DNA of 64,000 bases from Odiellus spinosus (GCA_963920705.1 OY987236.1:13530886-13594885), one strand, 5' to 3'; shown: positions 35,623 through 47,640, numbered from the stretch's first letter. The notes: generated by a model from the sequence alone, not told the origin. Program-made: numbers and translations.

Positions 35623-36383
35623 ATTAGCTTAAGACCAAATAGCTTTGATCCCAAATCATCAAAGATGCCATTTCGATTTTTTTTTCTCGTGTCTTTTGTT
35701 CATTGCAACTAAATGCTCGAAAAAAGTATATTGAATGAGTTTATTCTTCCTTTAAAAAAAGTTGGCTTTTCCGAGAAGTGTTTTCAAAAATAAGATTTCG
35801 GCCTTGTATCTTGACTTTTAAAGGAAAGTTCTCCTTTTAAATTCACGTTTTTGGTTACCAAGAATATAACTCTCTGAGAGGCGAGTTACGAATTTAAGTT
35901 TTATTGTATTTATTTTAAAATCCTTTCGTGACGTCTAAAACGCGTGAAGTGAGTAAACACGTTCTAAAATAAAGTAACGCGACATTTTTCATACACGTTT
36001 TTAAAAAATGACGTTGAATTGGAAAAAATATGCCTGTGTCCATTCCAATATTCGATTTCTATAAGAAGCATATTCCATAAGATTTAGTAAACTTTAAAAA
36101 AGAATAGCTGTCTTATTTGTTGTCAAACTTTGACGTAATTTGTCTCAGTTTGAATTTTTAATCGAACTCTGTGGGAAAAGTTATTTTTTATGAGACCTAC
36201 CCTTTAAACCTTTAACGAAATATGATATGGTTCTGGAGTGGAAGTGGTTTTTTTAATATTAGCCGTTGATTTAAGTTTCTGCCTTTGCGTTATTTTAGTA
36301 GGACTCATATTTTTTTAATAACTCAACACCATGTGTTTTTTACACCAAATGTCATAAAAACTAGTTGTTTACCTACTAGACTA
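35623..36383. other. AT-rich intergenic DNA
   Basis: Nothing recognised. Confidence 0.4.
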
Positions 36384-37598
36384 TGGTCACGTGGCTATAT
36401 TGTAGAGCCTACAGTTGATTCTCTCGCTTACTGGCACGTGATAAGGTCGCTTTCGCGAGGTATTTACAATTTTTCATAAAAGTCTTAGCTTTCGTAGGAA
36501 AATTATCGTTAATTTACGTTCCAGAAATAAACTATATACAGAAAAAAAACATTACCCATATATTTTTGACAGTTTCATTTTTAGTTTCTTAAGAACGTGT
36601 CAACCCAAATGTATGAAATTTTGAATGGAGTTTTATTAGTATGATAAAAACCAAAAATAATCTATAGGAATCGGAAAAAATGGTCACAGCTTTAACCCTA
36701 TTATTTGAAGTACCACCAAAAATTCCTTTGGCCATGTACACAAATGCAATGACACCAACGTTTTAGAACATTTTCAACTTTTTCAATTTTGTTTTTATTA
36801 TTGTTTATCTGAGATTTGGGAGCTGTGGCACGAAGCCTTTTACGCCTATTTTATCTATATACGTTCCATAAACCTCTTCGAATTCTCTTCCACGAAAGAT
36901 TCCAAGCACTATATATATACTTTTTTTAAAGCTAAAATTCTGGCTAAGCAATTGAAACCCGTCGACTCGAAGATTATATGGGATTTTTTCTTCTTCTTAT
37001 AGTTTTAGTTTTATAGGTCAAAAAGAGCTTTAAAGAGATTTTGACTGTTTCTCGGTTTGATATTTTTTTAACTGTTAGCCGAGGAAACTATTGCTTCTTC
37101 GTGCTCACTATAAACCTCAATTTTTTCCTTGTTTCTGTAGACCACCATTGTGATTACAATTAAAGGGATACTAAACTATAGCTACTTTCACACTAGTCTA
37201 TCCAAATCGATTTCAAATCATGAAATCTAACCGATATTTAAATCACCCCGAATCGTTTTAAGCACATGACCTTTGTAAACCGATTTATTACTTTATCATC
37301 TGTCTGCTGTTGAAGCCGAATCGGTTTGAAGTTGTTTCCGAAGTTTCGATTCGAAAAAGTCGTTTTCCAGTTCACACAACTCCATCGATACGTTTGCAAA
37401 CTGTTTGAATCGATTCGAAGGATTAGTGTAACCGCAGCTTATGATAACAAGTTAATTTTAAACGATTAGTTTAATATCTTGCCGTTTTCTCTGTATAAAA
37501 GTTTAATTTCATCTATATCTTTACCATGGTAAATGATAAGTTTAACATATAAAAATATTTTCTATTTAGCCTTAGAAGAAAATAGTAACAGCCTCACT
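36384..37598. mobile_element. Family H/G element, about 1.2 kb, with nested insertions
   Basis: Left part GGTCACGTGGCTATATTG ... CTGGCACGTGATAAGG (family H), middle block AACGTGTCAACCCAAATGTA (36600), right end ACAGCCTCACT before TTAA (37599-37602). The same order recurs at 38391-39443. A family S end (TTAA AGGGATACTAAACTATA, 37160) and a family B MITE (37180-37440) lie inside and account for the extra length. Confidence 0.6.
37180..37440. mobile_element. MITE, family B, nested copy
   Basis: Ends AGCTACTTTCACACTAG (37180) and the complement of ATTAGTGTAACCGCAGCT (ending 37440) with the standard internal blocks (ACCGATATTTAAATC, GAATCGGTTTGAAG, AGTTCACACAACTC). Near full length at 261 bp. Confidence 0.8.
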
Positions 37599-37602
37599 TT
37601 AA

Positions 37603-38390
37603 ACAGCAGAGACTAAAATGCTACCCAAAATTTTCTCTTAAGAATTTTTAGAACCAAACCTCTGATTGTAAGGTAATTTCACACTGATACAGTAGTTAAT
37701 CAAGATAAGTTGGAGTGATTATACTTTTTCTTTACAATTTTAATATGGTGTATTAATCCGACACAACCTTTTTCATTGTGTCAACTCCTAGTGAAGATAA
37801 GTATAGAAAGAAAATAGCTCTGAAAAACTCCAGAATGATAGAAAGTGAATTTAAGTGGAATTTTCTCAAAATCTGTTTTATATTTCTTTTGGCGCCCACA
37901 TAATGGTTTGTTGCAAACTTAAAAGGGAAGCATTGTACACGCGAATAAACCCGTTGTTTTTATGAGGATTAAGAACCTTCCATGGTTGATATTCTCGTGT
38001 TTCAAATTGGAGTTGACAATGGCAGTTTTTTTCTCTAATCTTTCTATTTAGAGTTTCGGGGCAAAGTTTAAAAGAGGCGTAAGGCGAATGGTGTGGTGTT
38101 TAAAATTGGATTAAATAGTTTAACTTTGGGATTGGACTTTTTAAGGCTTAACTTCGTGCTCTAGAATTTTAAAAAGTTATTTTAGTACCTTAAAAACTTT
38201 AGAGAATAAATCAAATTTTACGGGTTAGATTTTCGGGGTTAAAGCGGTTAAATAGGCTAAACCTTTTCTTAAAAATTAAGCGCTTGAATTTAGGTTCGTT
38301 TTATTTTATATTTCTTCTTTAGTGTTTAACTGATTTTGATTATCTTGTGGAGATAGTAACTATTAAATTCCCGGCGTACTATGTCATCAC
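37603..38390. other. AT-rich intergenic DNA
   Basis: Nothing recognised. Confidence 0.4.
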
Positions 38391-39443
38391 TACGGTCACG
38401 TGGCTGTTATTATGAAGCATACTGTTGATTCTCGTGCATTCTGGCACGTGATAAGGTTGCATTTGCGCTGTCTTTTTCGTGAAAGTACATAACCCAGAAA
38501 ATCCTACCTTTCATTCGAAACTTATCTTTAATTACTGTCGAAAATAAAATTACGTCGTCAATTGAAAAAACTTGTCCATTTGGGTCGATTCGCGATCACC
38601 GACATTCCCATTCGCTCAAATAATTTAACTAAACTCCGCTTTTGACAAAAAATTGCAACCTAACCAAACAGAACTAAACGAGCCATTACTTTTTAATCGA
38701 TCCAATGGAAATCGTTCCAACAAGAAAGGATACAAGTTGCACGGGGAATTCTTTAAGTGACGAGTTGTGGCCTCGTTCAACTTCAAATATTCCAATAGTC
38801 TTATTCCTACTTTTAATTAATTTCAATTAATTAGTGATGACTGTTTTTCAATTTAGAGAGATAGGAAAATGGTTTCTACATTGCTAGTCTTAACCGAATC
38901 ACATTTACAACAATTATTCCAACGCACTTATTCGAAGAATGAAGTTTTATTTAGTCCTTTTTCTACTTTGGTTAATTCTAATTAATTGGTGACTGTTTTT
39001 CAATTTGGAGAGATTGGAAAATAGTTGCTACATTGCTAGTCGTAACCGAATCACATTTACAACAATTATTCCAACGCATGCATTCGAAGGATGGAGTTTT
39101 AATTTATCCTATTTCTTTCCTTGGTTAATTCTAATTAGTTAATTGTTTTTCAATTTGGAGAGATTGGAAAAGAATCTCTTCATTGTTAAACACTTATTCC
39201 AACACACACATTCATTTTTTTACCCCGAACGAAAATTACTACAAGTACTTAAAAATTCCTAGTGTAACTTCTATCCTTTCATGATACAAATAGTTTTCTT
39301 CCCAAAAGACTCATTTGTCGCATTTTAGTTTTAACGTTTCTTAAAAATGCGTCAACCCAGACATGCAAAATTTTGAAAATATGAAAAAACTAAATATATT
39401 CTTAGACTTTGAGGAAAAAAAAAATAAATGTGACAGCCTCACT
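38391..39443. mobile_element. Family H/G element, about 1.05 kb
   Basis: TACGGTCACGTGGCTGTT at the left, CTGGCACGTGATAAGGTTGC, the middle block AAATGCGTCAACCCAGACATG (about 39345) and right end GACAGCCTCACT with TTAA (39444-39447). It parallels 36384-37598. Its middle has been expanded by a 152-bp tandem repeat. Confidence 0.6.
38795..39215. repeat. 152-bp tandem repeat, 2.7 copies
   Basis: GACTGTTTTTCAATTT(A/G)GAGAG recurs at about 38840, 38992 and 39142. Units 1 and 2 also share TAACCGAATCACATTTACAA and ATTATTCCAACGCA. The third unit is partial and has a deletion. Confidence 0.88.
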
Positions 39444-39661
39444 TTAAGTAAACTACATCATTTTATATCCGTCTGGGTTTACGTGTACTCCCCTAAGCAG
39501 ACACAATGGCACCCATCTGGCTTAGACTACAATATTAATAATGTTGACGATTGAAGATACTAATACTATGATCTCCCATTATCTTCAATATAGTATTCAT
39601 TGCTTCATTAATATTGTATACGTATTAATAATTCAAATTGTATATACATAATCGATTAGAT

Positions 39662-39799
39662 CTATAACAAGCCGTACCATTGTGGCGCGTTCCAATGCTT
39701 GGATATCTTCGATTGGTCCATATAGTAGGTCAGTTGTCCGTCATATAATATTGATGATACCCATTCACTCGCGTTTATATCGTTGCCACGATAGCCGCA
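39662..39799 (-). CDS. Candidate 3' terminal exon, product unknown
   Basis: On the minus strand a strong acceptor (TTATACTCTCTTTCAG) is followed in phase 0 by 45 codons and TAG (39664-39662). The reading begins CGYRGNDINASEWVSSILYD and ends WNAPQWYGLL, a tryptophan- and tyrosine-rich, non-repetitive sequence. The other two frames after the acceptor stop early, but the plus strand is partly open too. No upstream exon or close AATAAA was found, and I do not recognise the family. Confidence 0.3.
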   Translation of the reverse strand, partial: CGYRGNDINASEWVSSILYDGQLTYYMDQSKISKHWNAPQWYGLL

Positions 39800-41083
39800 C
39801 TGAAAGAGAGTATAAGAATTGAGGACGATCGAGACATTGGGAAGGATTCAAGTTGATTTAGTAGCGTGTATAAAGGTAGTGAATCCCTTATCTCTATAAT
39901 TTATTTACTTATAGTTCTGAAGGGACCTTGTAGCTTCTCGTGCGCTGTCAGATCAAAATGATATAGAATATATAGTTCGGTCAGACACTTTATATATTCT
40001 TTCGATATTCGAAGATATCGTAAAATGAAAAGAAGATGCTCAAGACGTATTAAATATTTCGGAAATGATATGGAGTAGTGAAGTTTATGGTTGGGGTTTG
40101 CTAAGCCCGACGTGTTGGTCATTTGTCTTTTTCATCTATGGGATTTTATGATTTTAGAGAGATTTAGACATTTTTAATCTATTTTTGAAGAGATTTTTGA
40201 TTTCGATGTTGATTTCCCGTACTAGCTGCGTTCATACTAGGCCATGGAATCGATTTAAACAGTTTCAAAACGTTTCGCTAGAGTCGTGTGAACAGGGAGC
40301 CGTCTTTTCTCTGATCAATTTGATTCGATTTCTCGAAACTGCTTCGGGAACCAGTTTCATACCGATTTATAGCCCCGAATTCCCGGGCAACGAAATAATG
40401 TGATCTCGTAGTAAACGACATCACTCTATTGGATAGTCAGTCATTCGCTAAATTTCGGTTTTTGTTCGTATAATAGTAGTATTTCTCCTATTTAGTAGGA
40501 ATAGGGAGTTTTTCTGTTTTTGTTTCTAGATTGTTTGATTGTCAGCCGTGTTTTAGGCGAGAGTAAATTTCAGAAAGAGTAAAAAGCACTGCTCACATCC
40601 TTCAAAAAACCCCTTTTTTTATGTTTCTAGTATGTATAATGGCAGGATTTCTACTGTATCCATGAGATATTATGTATTTTTTATCTTGATAGACTTTTAA
40701 ACTCAAAGCCAGCCATATCCATTTGCCCTACATTCATAAATCCCTATTTTTATAGGTTATTTTGTTGGTATAATAGTAGTTTATGTTCTCAATTTAATAG
40801 AATTATAGAATTTATTTCGTTCTGACTGAAAAGCGTATTTTATCAGTTCAATACCTTTTAGGAATAAAAATACTTAAAAGCGAAAAAAGTCCTTACGTAA
40901 GTTCTATTCCCTAAAAAGTTGTAAAATTGGAACTCGGCACAGATGGCCACGCCATGTATAGCAGTGATTGACCCGAAATAAAACTTTGGTGATTGAAGTA
41001 AGACTTCTTATAAGACCTCGTTCAATCAATTGCACTATATAGGTTCTCGTGTGATATAAACTTCCCCTTTCTTTTTATTCTGC
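39800..41083. other. Intergenic DNA with a truncated family B copy
   Basis: 40224-40369 is the left half of a family B MITE (AGCTGCGTTCATACTAGGCC ...) broken at CCAGTTTCATACCGATT. A 73-codon minus-strand open frame at 39901-40122 has no recognised features, but if the 39662-39799 exon is real this interval would hold its intron and earlier exons. Confidence 0.4.
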
Positions 41084-41473
41084 TTATTGAATTCGGTTTT
41101 TTTCATTCTTTCTCGGAACTATATTTTTTCTCCTTGGCCCACACTGTATCAAACATAGGTATATGTTGCCCTTGGCTATATTATCGTGAGAATCTGTTCG
41201 AATTTTCAACAAGCTAGTCCATAGAAAAAGGATACATTTTGACTCTTTTATTATAGATAAAGAGTCGACAATGTAGGTTTGTAAGTACTGTAATCTCAAT
41301 TTGATTCTGACTATAGATTGAGAGTCAGACACCCAAAGATACCGGTAATGATATAACGCTCTAAGGGAGAGTAAAACAGAATATTCCTCTTTAAATGGAA
41401 GGTGAAAAGTAACTTCTGGTAAATTTGTCGATTCTTCTAACAATAATTTCAAGCTTCCAACCTTTTTGGACAT
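41084..41473 (-). CDS. Hypothetical 129-residue open frame
   Basis: ATG-started and uninterrupted, with leucine/isoleucine-rich middle and a basic tail ending KNRIQ. No signal peptide, motif or family is recognised. By a rough estimate for this base composition, about one frame of this length is expected by chance in 64 kb of both strands, so it is weak. Confidence 0.15.
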   Translation of the reverse strand: MSKKVGSLKLLLEESTNLPEVTFHLPFKEEYSVLLSLRALYHYRYLWVSDSQSIVRIKLRLQYLQTYIVDSLSIIKESKCILFLWTSLLKIRTDSHDNIAKGNIYLCLIQCGPRRKNIVPRKNEKNRIQ

Positions 41474-41653
41474 TTTGCGGAACTCAGGGTTGTTGAATGC
41501 TTTCTAACACAAACAAATCTCTTGTACGAAGCTACCCGTTGAAAATTTCCAGAGCTTTCAATTAGACGTTAGATAATATTCGACCAATCACAATTAAGAC
41601 GTAGTAAAATCCAAGTCACACGCTTTGTGGTACGTTGTGATGCGAGTGACAAA

Positions 41654-41879
41654 AGTTACGTTCATACTAGCCTATCCAAAACAATTTCAAACCGTAAAAT
41701 CAAACCGATATTCAAATCGCTCTGAATCGTTTTAAGCGCAATTTGTTCACATATTACCTCTATAAACCGATTTATCATAAACATATCTGTCTATTGTTGA
41801 AGCCGAATCGGTTTGAAACTGGTTGCCGAATCAATTTCGAGAAACCGATTCAAATCGATTCGGGAAAACACGATTTCCA
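41654..41879. mobile_element. MITE, family B, truncated copy
   Basis: Begins AGTTACGTTCATACTAGCC and follows the family through GAAGCCGAATCGGTTTGAAA to AAATCGATTCGGG, then loses similarity; the right end is missing. Confidence 0.7.
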
Positions 41880-42210
41880 CGATACGAGCTAATGTCTTCA
41901 GTTTTTGTGGACGAAAGGGGGCGCCCCAGTTTTAAAACTTTATCCTGGACTATAACCAATCACTTATTTTTATACCAAAATGCGGCCAAGTTTAGAGCCT
42001 TTCCTCTGAGTGATAACCAAACATGCCACTTATGCTGCCCTCCTTATTAGTTACCGATCGTCAGAGAGGAGCTTTTTATAATAAAAAAGTGGGGCATCTT
42101 GTGATTAGTCGGAGGCTATGCTTTTATTATCTCTAAACAATTCGGATATACTTTCTGAATACGTAAATATACGTAAATATGTCTTGTTATATTATCGTTA
42201 AAATAATCAA

Positions 42211-42369
42211 TTGATTTTAATCTTCATCCTCCCTTATTGAAATATATTTCTTCAGACGCGTTACATCCACCCTTTATAAGGAAAGAATATTGATTTTAAT
42301 CTTCATCCTCCCTTATTGAAATATATTTCTTCCGACGCGTTACATCCACCCTTTATAAGGAAAGAATAT
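42211..42369. repeat. 79-bp direct tandem duplication
   Basis: Two adjacent 79-bp copies starting TTGATTTTAATCTTCATCC differ at only one obvious position (CAGACG against CCGACG), so the duplication is recent. Confidence 0.93.
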
Positions 42370-42644
42370 ATAGCTTCAGGAAACAATCTCTCGTTCCGAC
42401 GTCCGATGCCTTTCACGCCCTTGCGGGGCTTTAGGATTGTCGAGCAAGAAATAACAAGCTTTTAACATTTTATCAGTGCCTGGATTCCTTCTTTATATCT
42501 CTTTCGTAACTCAATCTTTTCAATACTCTCTTCACCTATAGTCCGTATCAGTTCGAATTTCCAACACGTATAAACTTACGGCGGAGGGATTCATATTATT
42601 AGTATACTAATTCCAGAAGTATATTAAGAGGCACCCTTATCAGA

Positions 42645-42747
42645 AGAGGCGCAACTAGCCTGTTTATTCAGAATTAACCGAGGTTTATTGAACTGAGAAG
42701 GCTATGTAAATCTGATTAAACCACTGCTAATTACGTCTCGTCTGAAG
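42645..42747. mobile_element. MITE, family V, copy 2
   Basis: AATTAACCGAGGTTTATTGA, CTGATTAAACC and CTAATTACGTCTCGTCTGAA match the copy at 13548-13685. The ends GAAGAGG are inverted. Confidence 0.6.
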
Positions 42748-43325
42748 AGGGTATTAGGAGATAAAGTTTATTCAGTTTCACCGCGCGTTACTTTTCATCT
42801 TGGTGTGGTTTAGTTGATTTTTACTTTTTTCGTCTTATTCCACAACTACATCGCATTACAATACCCTAGACCCATCCCCTAGTAACCATGGGAAAAGCAC
42901 CCCCTATTACTTGCCGCACTTGCTTGTAGTATAAGTCGAACAAATGTTATAGATCCGAATAAATATGCTATTCCCATTACGTTTGGTTTTTTTTTTTTTT
43001 TTCTTTTCCTTTCCCGCCACTGGATATTTTTCCTCTTCTTCCATTGGTTGTTACTCTTTCCCCGCGGACTCTGTTCTTGATGATAGATATTTATTCTCTT
43101 GTGGCGGCTTTCTAGCTCATTTATGCCCTTGCATGAACCGAAGCATCCGCAGGCAGTTTACTAGCGTAGACCTTCGAGTTTTCGACTACAGCGCATAAAC
43201 TAGCCATATTATCCAAAGAGTATATGAAGTCCTCATTAATTGTCGAAATTCTTATAGCTTTTTTATAAACTAATATTATTCATACAAGAAATGATAGAAG
43301 TTTCAATGATAGTTCTTAAAGTTGG

Positions 43326-43864
43326 CACGCAATCTAACTCGATTTGAGCCTTGTCGAATTGATCTTGCGCCCAGCTCGGGAATTTAATCTTTAGAAAGTG
43401 AAAAATAAATCCGAGAGGCTGACGTTGGTTTTACTTTTTATTTAGAGGTCGGAGTTTGGACAAGAGAATCCACAAATATTTGTTAAATATTCTCGATTAC
43501 ATAGGATTCATCATATAAATTACGAATCAAATATCTTGTCCAAACCCTGACCTCTATTTTCGTTTCAATATGTTCCCGTATAATAACGAAAGTAATCTAC
43601 TTTCCAAACCAGGATAATTCGAATTTGGTCAAAAAATTGGAAAATTCCTTCTGAATTCGTAAAAAAATAATGTTACATTACATTTTCCACATTGGCTAAG
43701 CCGTTTCCTTTCTTTATTCTATGGGAGCACATTGGAATGAAAAGCGAAACAAACGTCACGCGTATATGTAAAAATAGCCTCCGGAATTTTAATTTTCAAA
43801 GACTAAATTCGCGAAATTAGCGCGAGATCAACTTGACAAGATCCGAATCGAGTCAGATTGCGTG
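43326..43864. mobile_element. Palindromic element, family R, interrupted by family Q
   Basis: Arms start CACGCAATCTAACTCGATTT (43326) and mirror at 43845-43864, and stay complementary inward past GATCTTGCGCCCAGCTCG for over 100 bp. A family Q element is inserted at 43443-43556. Without it the element would be about 425 bp. Related sequence at 14938-15060 and 51020-51250. Confidence 0.78.
43443..43556. mobile_element. Small MITE, family Q (114 bp), nested in family R
   Basis: Ends TAGAGGTCGGAGTTTGGACA and its complement (ending CCTCTA at 43556) form inverted repeats of about 23 bp. The related family R copy at 51020-51250 runs straight through this site, which gives a paralogous empty site. 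Confidence 0.82.
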
Positions 43865-45689
43865 TCGAATTTAATTACTTTAATTACCGTGGACACTGTC
43901 ATTTAAAATTCGACTATTTATTTAGTCAAGACTAAAATTCACTCCCGGTTATGGGCTCAGAAAAAAGGTTTATATGGCTACTTGGCCAGCTTTAGTTATT
44001 TGACCATGTTTCTTTGATGTTCCAAATATATGCCTTCTAAAGGATGGATAGAGAGTTAGTCCTTGGTTAGTATATATAAAGTATTATAAATATCAAGTGA
44101 CGTGTATAAGGGGACTATCTATCTATATATTTAAGCTTAACGATAAGCTTGTATGCAGGTTGTTTTGTTTTTATTCGTAAAAAAAAAAAAAAAGGGTTGT
44201 AACCTTTGTGTAAAAGACAAAAGGGAAAAAACATTGAAAACCAAGAGTGAAATATTATACCATGGGCTTCCGCATACGCTAAGCTGTAGAAGATAGTGGG
44301 GTTTACGATTATCGGTAATGGGGTCCTCTGGAATAAGCCCAGTTTTTGTAGCTCTTTCTTTATGGGTTAACTTTTTCACTTAACTTACGTACCCTTCTTC
44401 TATAAATAAATTTCTGCTAAACAATGCGTTTGTATTTAACCTAGTGGTAGTAAAAAACTAACACCATTCCTACGAATAACTAACTATAGTAGAACCGTTC
44501 TTGTACAATGATAGACTTGTACCAGAAAGCAATTACTGATACGATTAAGTCGTGAGAACTTACTAGGGGTATTTAAACTTTTTAACCAACACAATTTGGG
44601 TGGAAGTGGGTAACCAGGCTCTGATATAGCATTATTTACCGTAATTTAAAAAATCTAAATTATTCTCTGTTTAAATTAAATGATAAGAAGTTAAAGGACC
44701 ATTTAGTTTGTACGTTTCAAATTTTATTGACCATTTTAGGTTTAAATTCAATTTGGCAATCGATTTTTTAATAAAGAGTGAAAGCTTTAGGACATTCCTT
44801 TTATAACTTCTACCACTAAACTTCTGTTCAAGGGTAGTTGGCGGAATGGAAAAGGCTCTGGCGTATTGATACAAGATGTATTATTCAATAAGAGAAGTAA
44901 ATAGTCCGTGTCAATTCATTTTGAATACGAGTTGGTTTCTATTCGTGTACAATCTTGAATGCGAAAAACCATATAATTTTAACAATGTGGGGAAAACAAT
45001 TTAAATTCAAATATCAAATGTTATATAGGCGTATATATCCAATAAAACCATTCTTATAAATTTAATTTAACATCCAAAACCTATATATAAAGTGAAATAC
45101 ACGTAATAAAAAACGCAATTTCGAACTTTTCCATTAAGTTTTAAAAATCAATTGTACTCGGGTTCAAAGGGAAGTAACAAAATTTATATTGTTTTTCTTC
45201 TGCGAGGTTTATTATTTTGGTTCAATCTGTCTTAGTTTTTTTCCATTACGACATTTCTACTTGAATCGAAGTATAAATGAAACTACGATGAGTTCAAGGC
45301 TATGAAAAATCGACCAGGTAAAAGGTCGAACCAATAAAATTACATACAAGAAAATAATCAAAAGAATTTAGCCTAAATTTTATTACCAAGGCTTAGCTAT
45401 TGATGTTACGATCGGACATCCGATTTGTAAAACTTTTTAGTAGACTTAATTGTAAGAAAACATCTTGGCTAACTACCATTACGTTTAGATCTTGAATTAA
45501 ATCGTGTTTTAATTTAAAAAAAATTAAAAATTTCTCGGCGGAGGAATCGAAACCTTACCTTTCCACAATGGACTTGGATAGTAAGCATTATTTGTTCAGT
45601 TTCTCATTCTCCTCTCGCGATGTGGGGCTTGTTCGACTATACAGTATACAAGACTATATACAAGAGCAGTCTCTAGCGTCAATTTCGGA
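43865..45689. other. AT-rich intergenic DNA
   Basis: Poly(A) tract near 44178-44193. The 80-codon minus-strand frame at 44137-44379 begins with varied sequence (GLIPEDPITDNRKPHYLL) but then runs into the homopolymer, and no splice signals support it. Confidence 0.35.
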
Positions 45690-45960
45690 TTGTGAGCGTG
45701 AAAATTTTATTAAGAATGGTATTTAACGCGATTTAAAGATTTTGCCACAGCGCGTGTCGCGGGGATCTGATTAAATTATGCCAAATGTGGGGGCGTCGTT
45801 TGATTAGTAGTAGGTTCTCCTTTAATCAGAGAGTTTCTAATGTTTTTTACAATTCATATACACTTCCTGTATGTTTTAATACGCAAACATGTCTTAGTTT
45901 TAGAAGACGAATCAATAACGAATCACTTCATTTTCTCCTTTATCCTCACTTTAAAAAAAA
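45690..45960. mobile_element. Family U element, copy 2
   Basis: TTTAACGCGATT, GCGTGTCGCGGGGATCTGA, TTTGATTAGTAGTAGGTTC and ACACTTCCTGTATGTTTTA are in the same order as in the copy at 33563. Non-coding; the overlapping open frames are by-products. Confidence 0.55.
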
Positions 45961-46233
45961 ACTGGCCAGCGAGATTAAATTATCATGAAATGAAAAAGGT
46001 ATATTCAAGCTTAAATACCCCCAATTCAATGCTCAAAGGTCTGTGTGTCTTTGAAGAAAATAAATTGGCTTTGAACTTGCTCAATGTTAATTCTATTTCT
46101 CAATGGAATCAATCGAGTTTTTTATCTTATGTAAAAACCAGCCCATATATATCCATCTCAGCTTTCGCAATAGTTTGTAAGAAAAATAGTTTATAATGAA
46201 AACCAAATTCGTTCCTTTTCCGAGAAAACTTAA

Positions 46234-46533
46234 TTAGGATCGCCAATGTATAGAGCGATAAAATAAAAAAAAATGTCCTTGATAATTTAGGAAAAGCCTT
46301 TTATCGTATAATCTTATATTCGGCATACTGGAACCTTTTCCTTTTGAGAGCGAAGAAACTCTAGAGCGGAAATCTTTAATGAACGTCTTGTCATATACAT
46401 TTATTTTCTTTGCCTCTCTCTCGTAATTATTTAAATTGGAACTGAAATATTTGTTGACATAATATTCCGAAGAGTCTTCTGGGAAATATAAAACCCTACA
46501 CATTTCATTAATATTATTATGTAAAAATGACAT
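46234..46533 (-). CDS. Hypothetical 99-residue open frame
   Basis: ATG-started minus-strand frame with unusually balanced composition for the region (many D, E, R, K, Y), for example EMCRVLYFPEDSSEYYVNKY and KTFIKDFRSRVSSLSKG. No homology is recognised, no splice sites or poly(A) signal single it out, and length alone is not significant. Possibly a gene fragment. Confidence 0.2.
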   Translation of the reverse strand: MSFLHNNINEMCRVLYFPEDSSEYYVNKYFSSNLNNYEREAKKINVYDKTFIKDFRSRVSSLSKGKGSSMPNIRLYDKRLFLNYQGHFFLFYRSIHWRS

Positions 46534-46859
46534 ATCGACTTAATTTATTCAACTGCATATATGGTGTTGCCAGAGATCAACAAACATTCTACAACCGTGT
46601 TCCCTTAATTTTACCTGACCTCTAAGGGTTCGTATAAATCTGGGAAACTTGATTAAAAAAAGAGGAAAATATCAGGGAAATTTTAGAACTTGGCATAAAT
46701 CAGGGAAATTTTTGCGCTTATGAGTACGTTAGTAGTAAACTACTCGCACATAGACGAAAATATTTCTTGGGAATCAACTTCCCGATATGGGCAAGGACAC
46801 TAAAATACGTACGACCTCAGTCAGTTATAGTTGAACAGTTTTATTACGGTTTTCCAAAC

Positions 46860-47479
46860 TTTAATACACAAGGAAATTCAGGGAAAATTTGATGAAAATA
46901 TCAGGGAAAATTCATTGAACTAACCTGAAAATATCAGGGAAAATTCATTGAACTAACCTTAAAATATTGGGAAAAATTCATTGAACTAACCTTAAAATAT
47001 TGGGAAAAATTCATTGAACTAACCTTAAAATATTGGGAAAAATTCATTGAACTAACCTTAAAATATTGGGAAAAATTCATTGAACTAACCTTAAAATATT
47101 GGGAAAAATTCATTGAACTAACCTTAAAATATTGGGAAAAATTCATTGAACTAACCTTAAAATATTGGGAAACATTCATTGAACTAACCTTAAAATATTG
47201 GGAAAAATTCATTGAACTAACCTTAAAATATTGGGAAAAATTCATTAAACTAACCTTAATATATCAGGGAAAATTCATTGAATTATCCTGGAAATATCAG
47301 GGAAAATTCATTTAACTAACCTGAAAATATCTGGGAAAATTCATTGAATTGGCCTGGAAATATCAGGGTAAATTCATTGAATTAGCCTGGAAATATCAAG
47401 GTAAATTCATTAAACTAACCTGAAAATATCTGGGAAAATACATTGAACAAACCTAAAAATATTTGGGAAAATACATTGG

Positions 47480-47512
<33 letters not shown>

Positions 47513-47640
47513 TGGAAGTATTCATTGAAAAGGCCTCTGAATATTTATTGGAGAAAATCTTGAAATATCGATTAAGAAAGAACCTGAGAATATTCATAGG
47601 AATATCGTGGGATTATCATAGAAAATGTATTGAAATAAAT
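46860..47640. repeat. 33-bp minisatellite array with poly(A) interruption
   Basis: Core at 46934-47245 is nine near-identical 33-bp units containing GGGAAAAATTCATTGAACTA. Diverged units (ATCAGGGAAAATTCATTGAA) extend to both sides from about 46640. A run of 31 A (47480-47510) splits the right part. Because 33 is divisible by three, the minus strand reads as an 11-residue repeat, MNFSQYFKVSS; I see no sign that it is expressed. Confidence 0.93.

Larger units (their letters stand above)
41880..43325. other. Intergenic DNA with a local duplication and a small MITE
   Basis: 41900-42120 has a GC-richer unique stretch with distant family U resemblance. The 79-bp duplication (42211-42369) and a family V MITE follow. 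A T-rich tract lies near 42988-43002. No exon can be supported. Confidence 0.4.

Noticed and set aside
46860-47640. Regular repeats resembling a CRISPR array
   Set aside because: Units are directly adjacent with no unique spacers, and the genome is clearly eukaryotic; this is a minisatellite. The same holds for 58082-58497 and 35200-35622.
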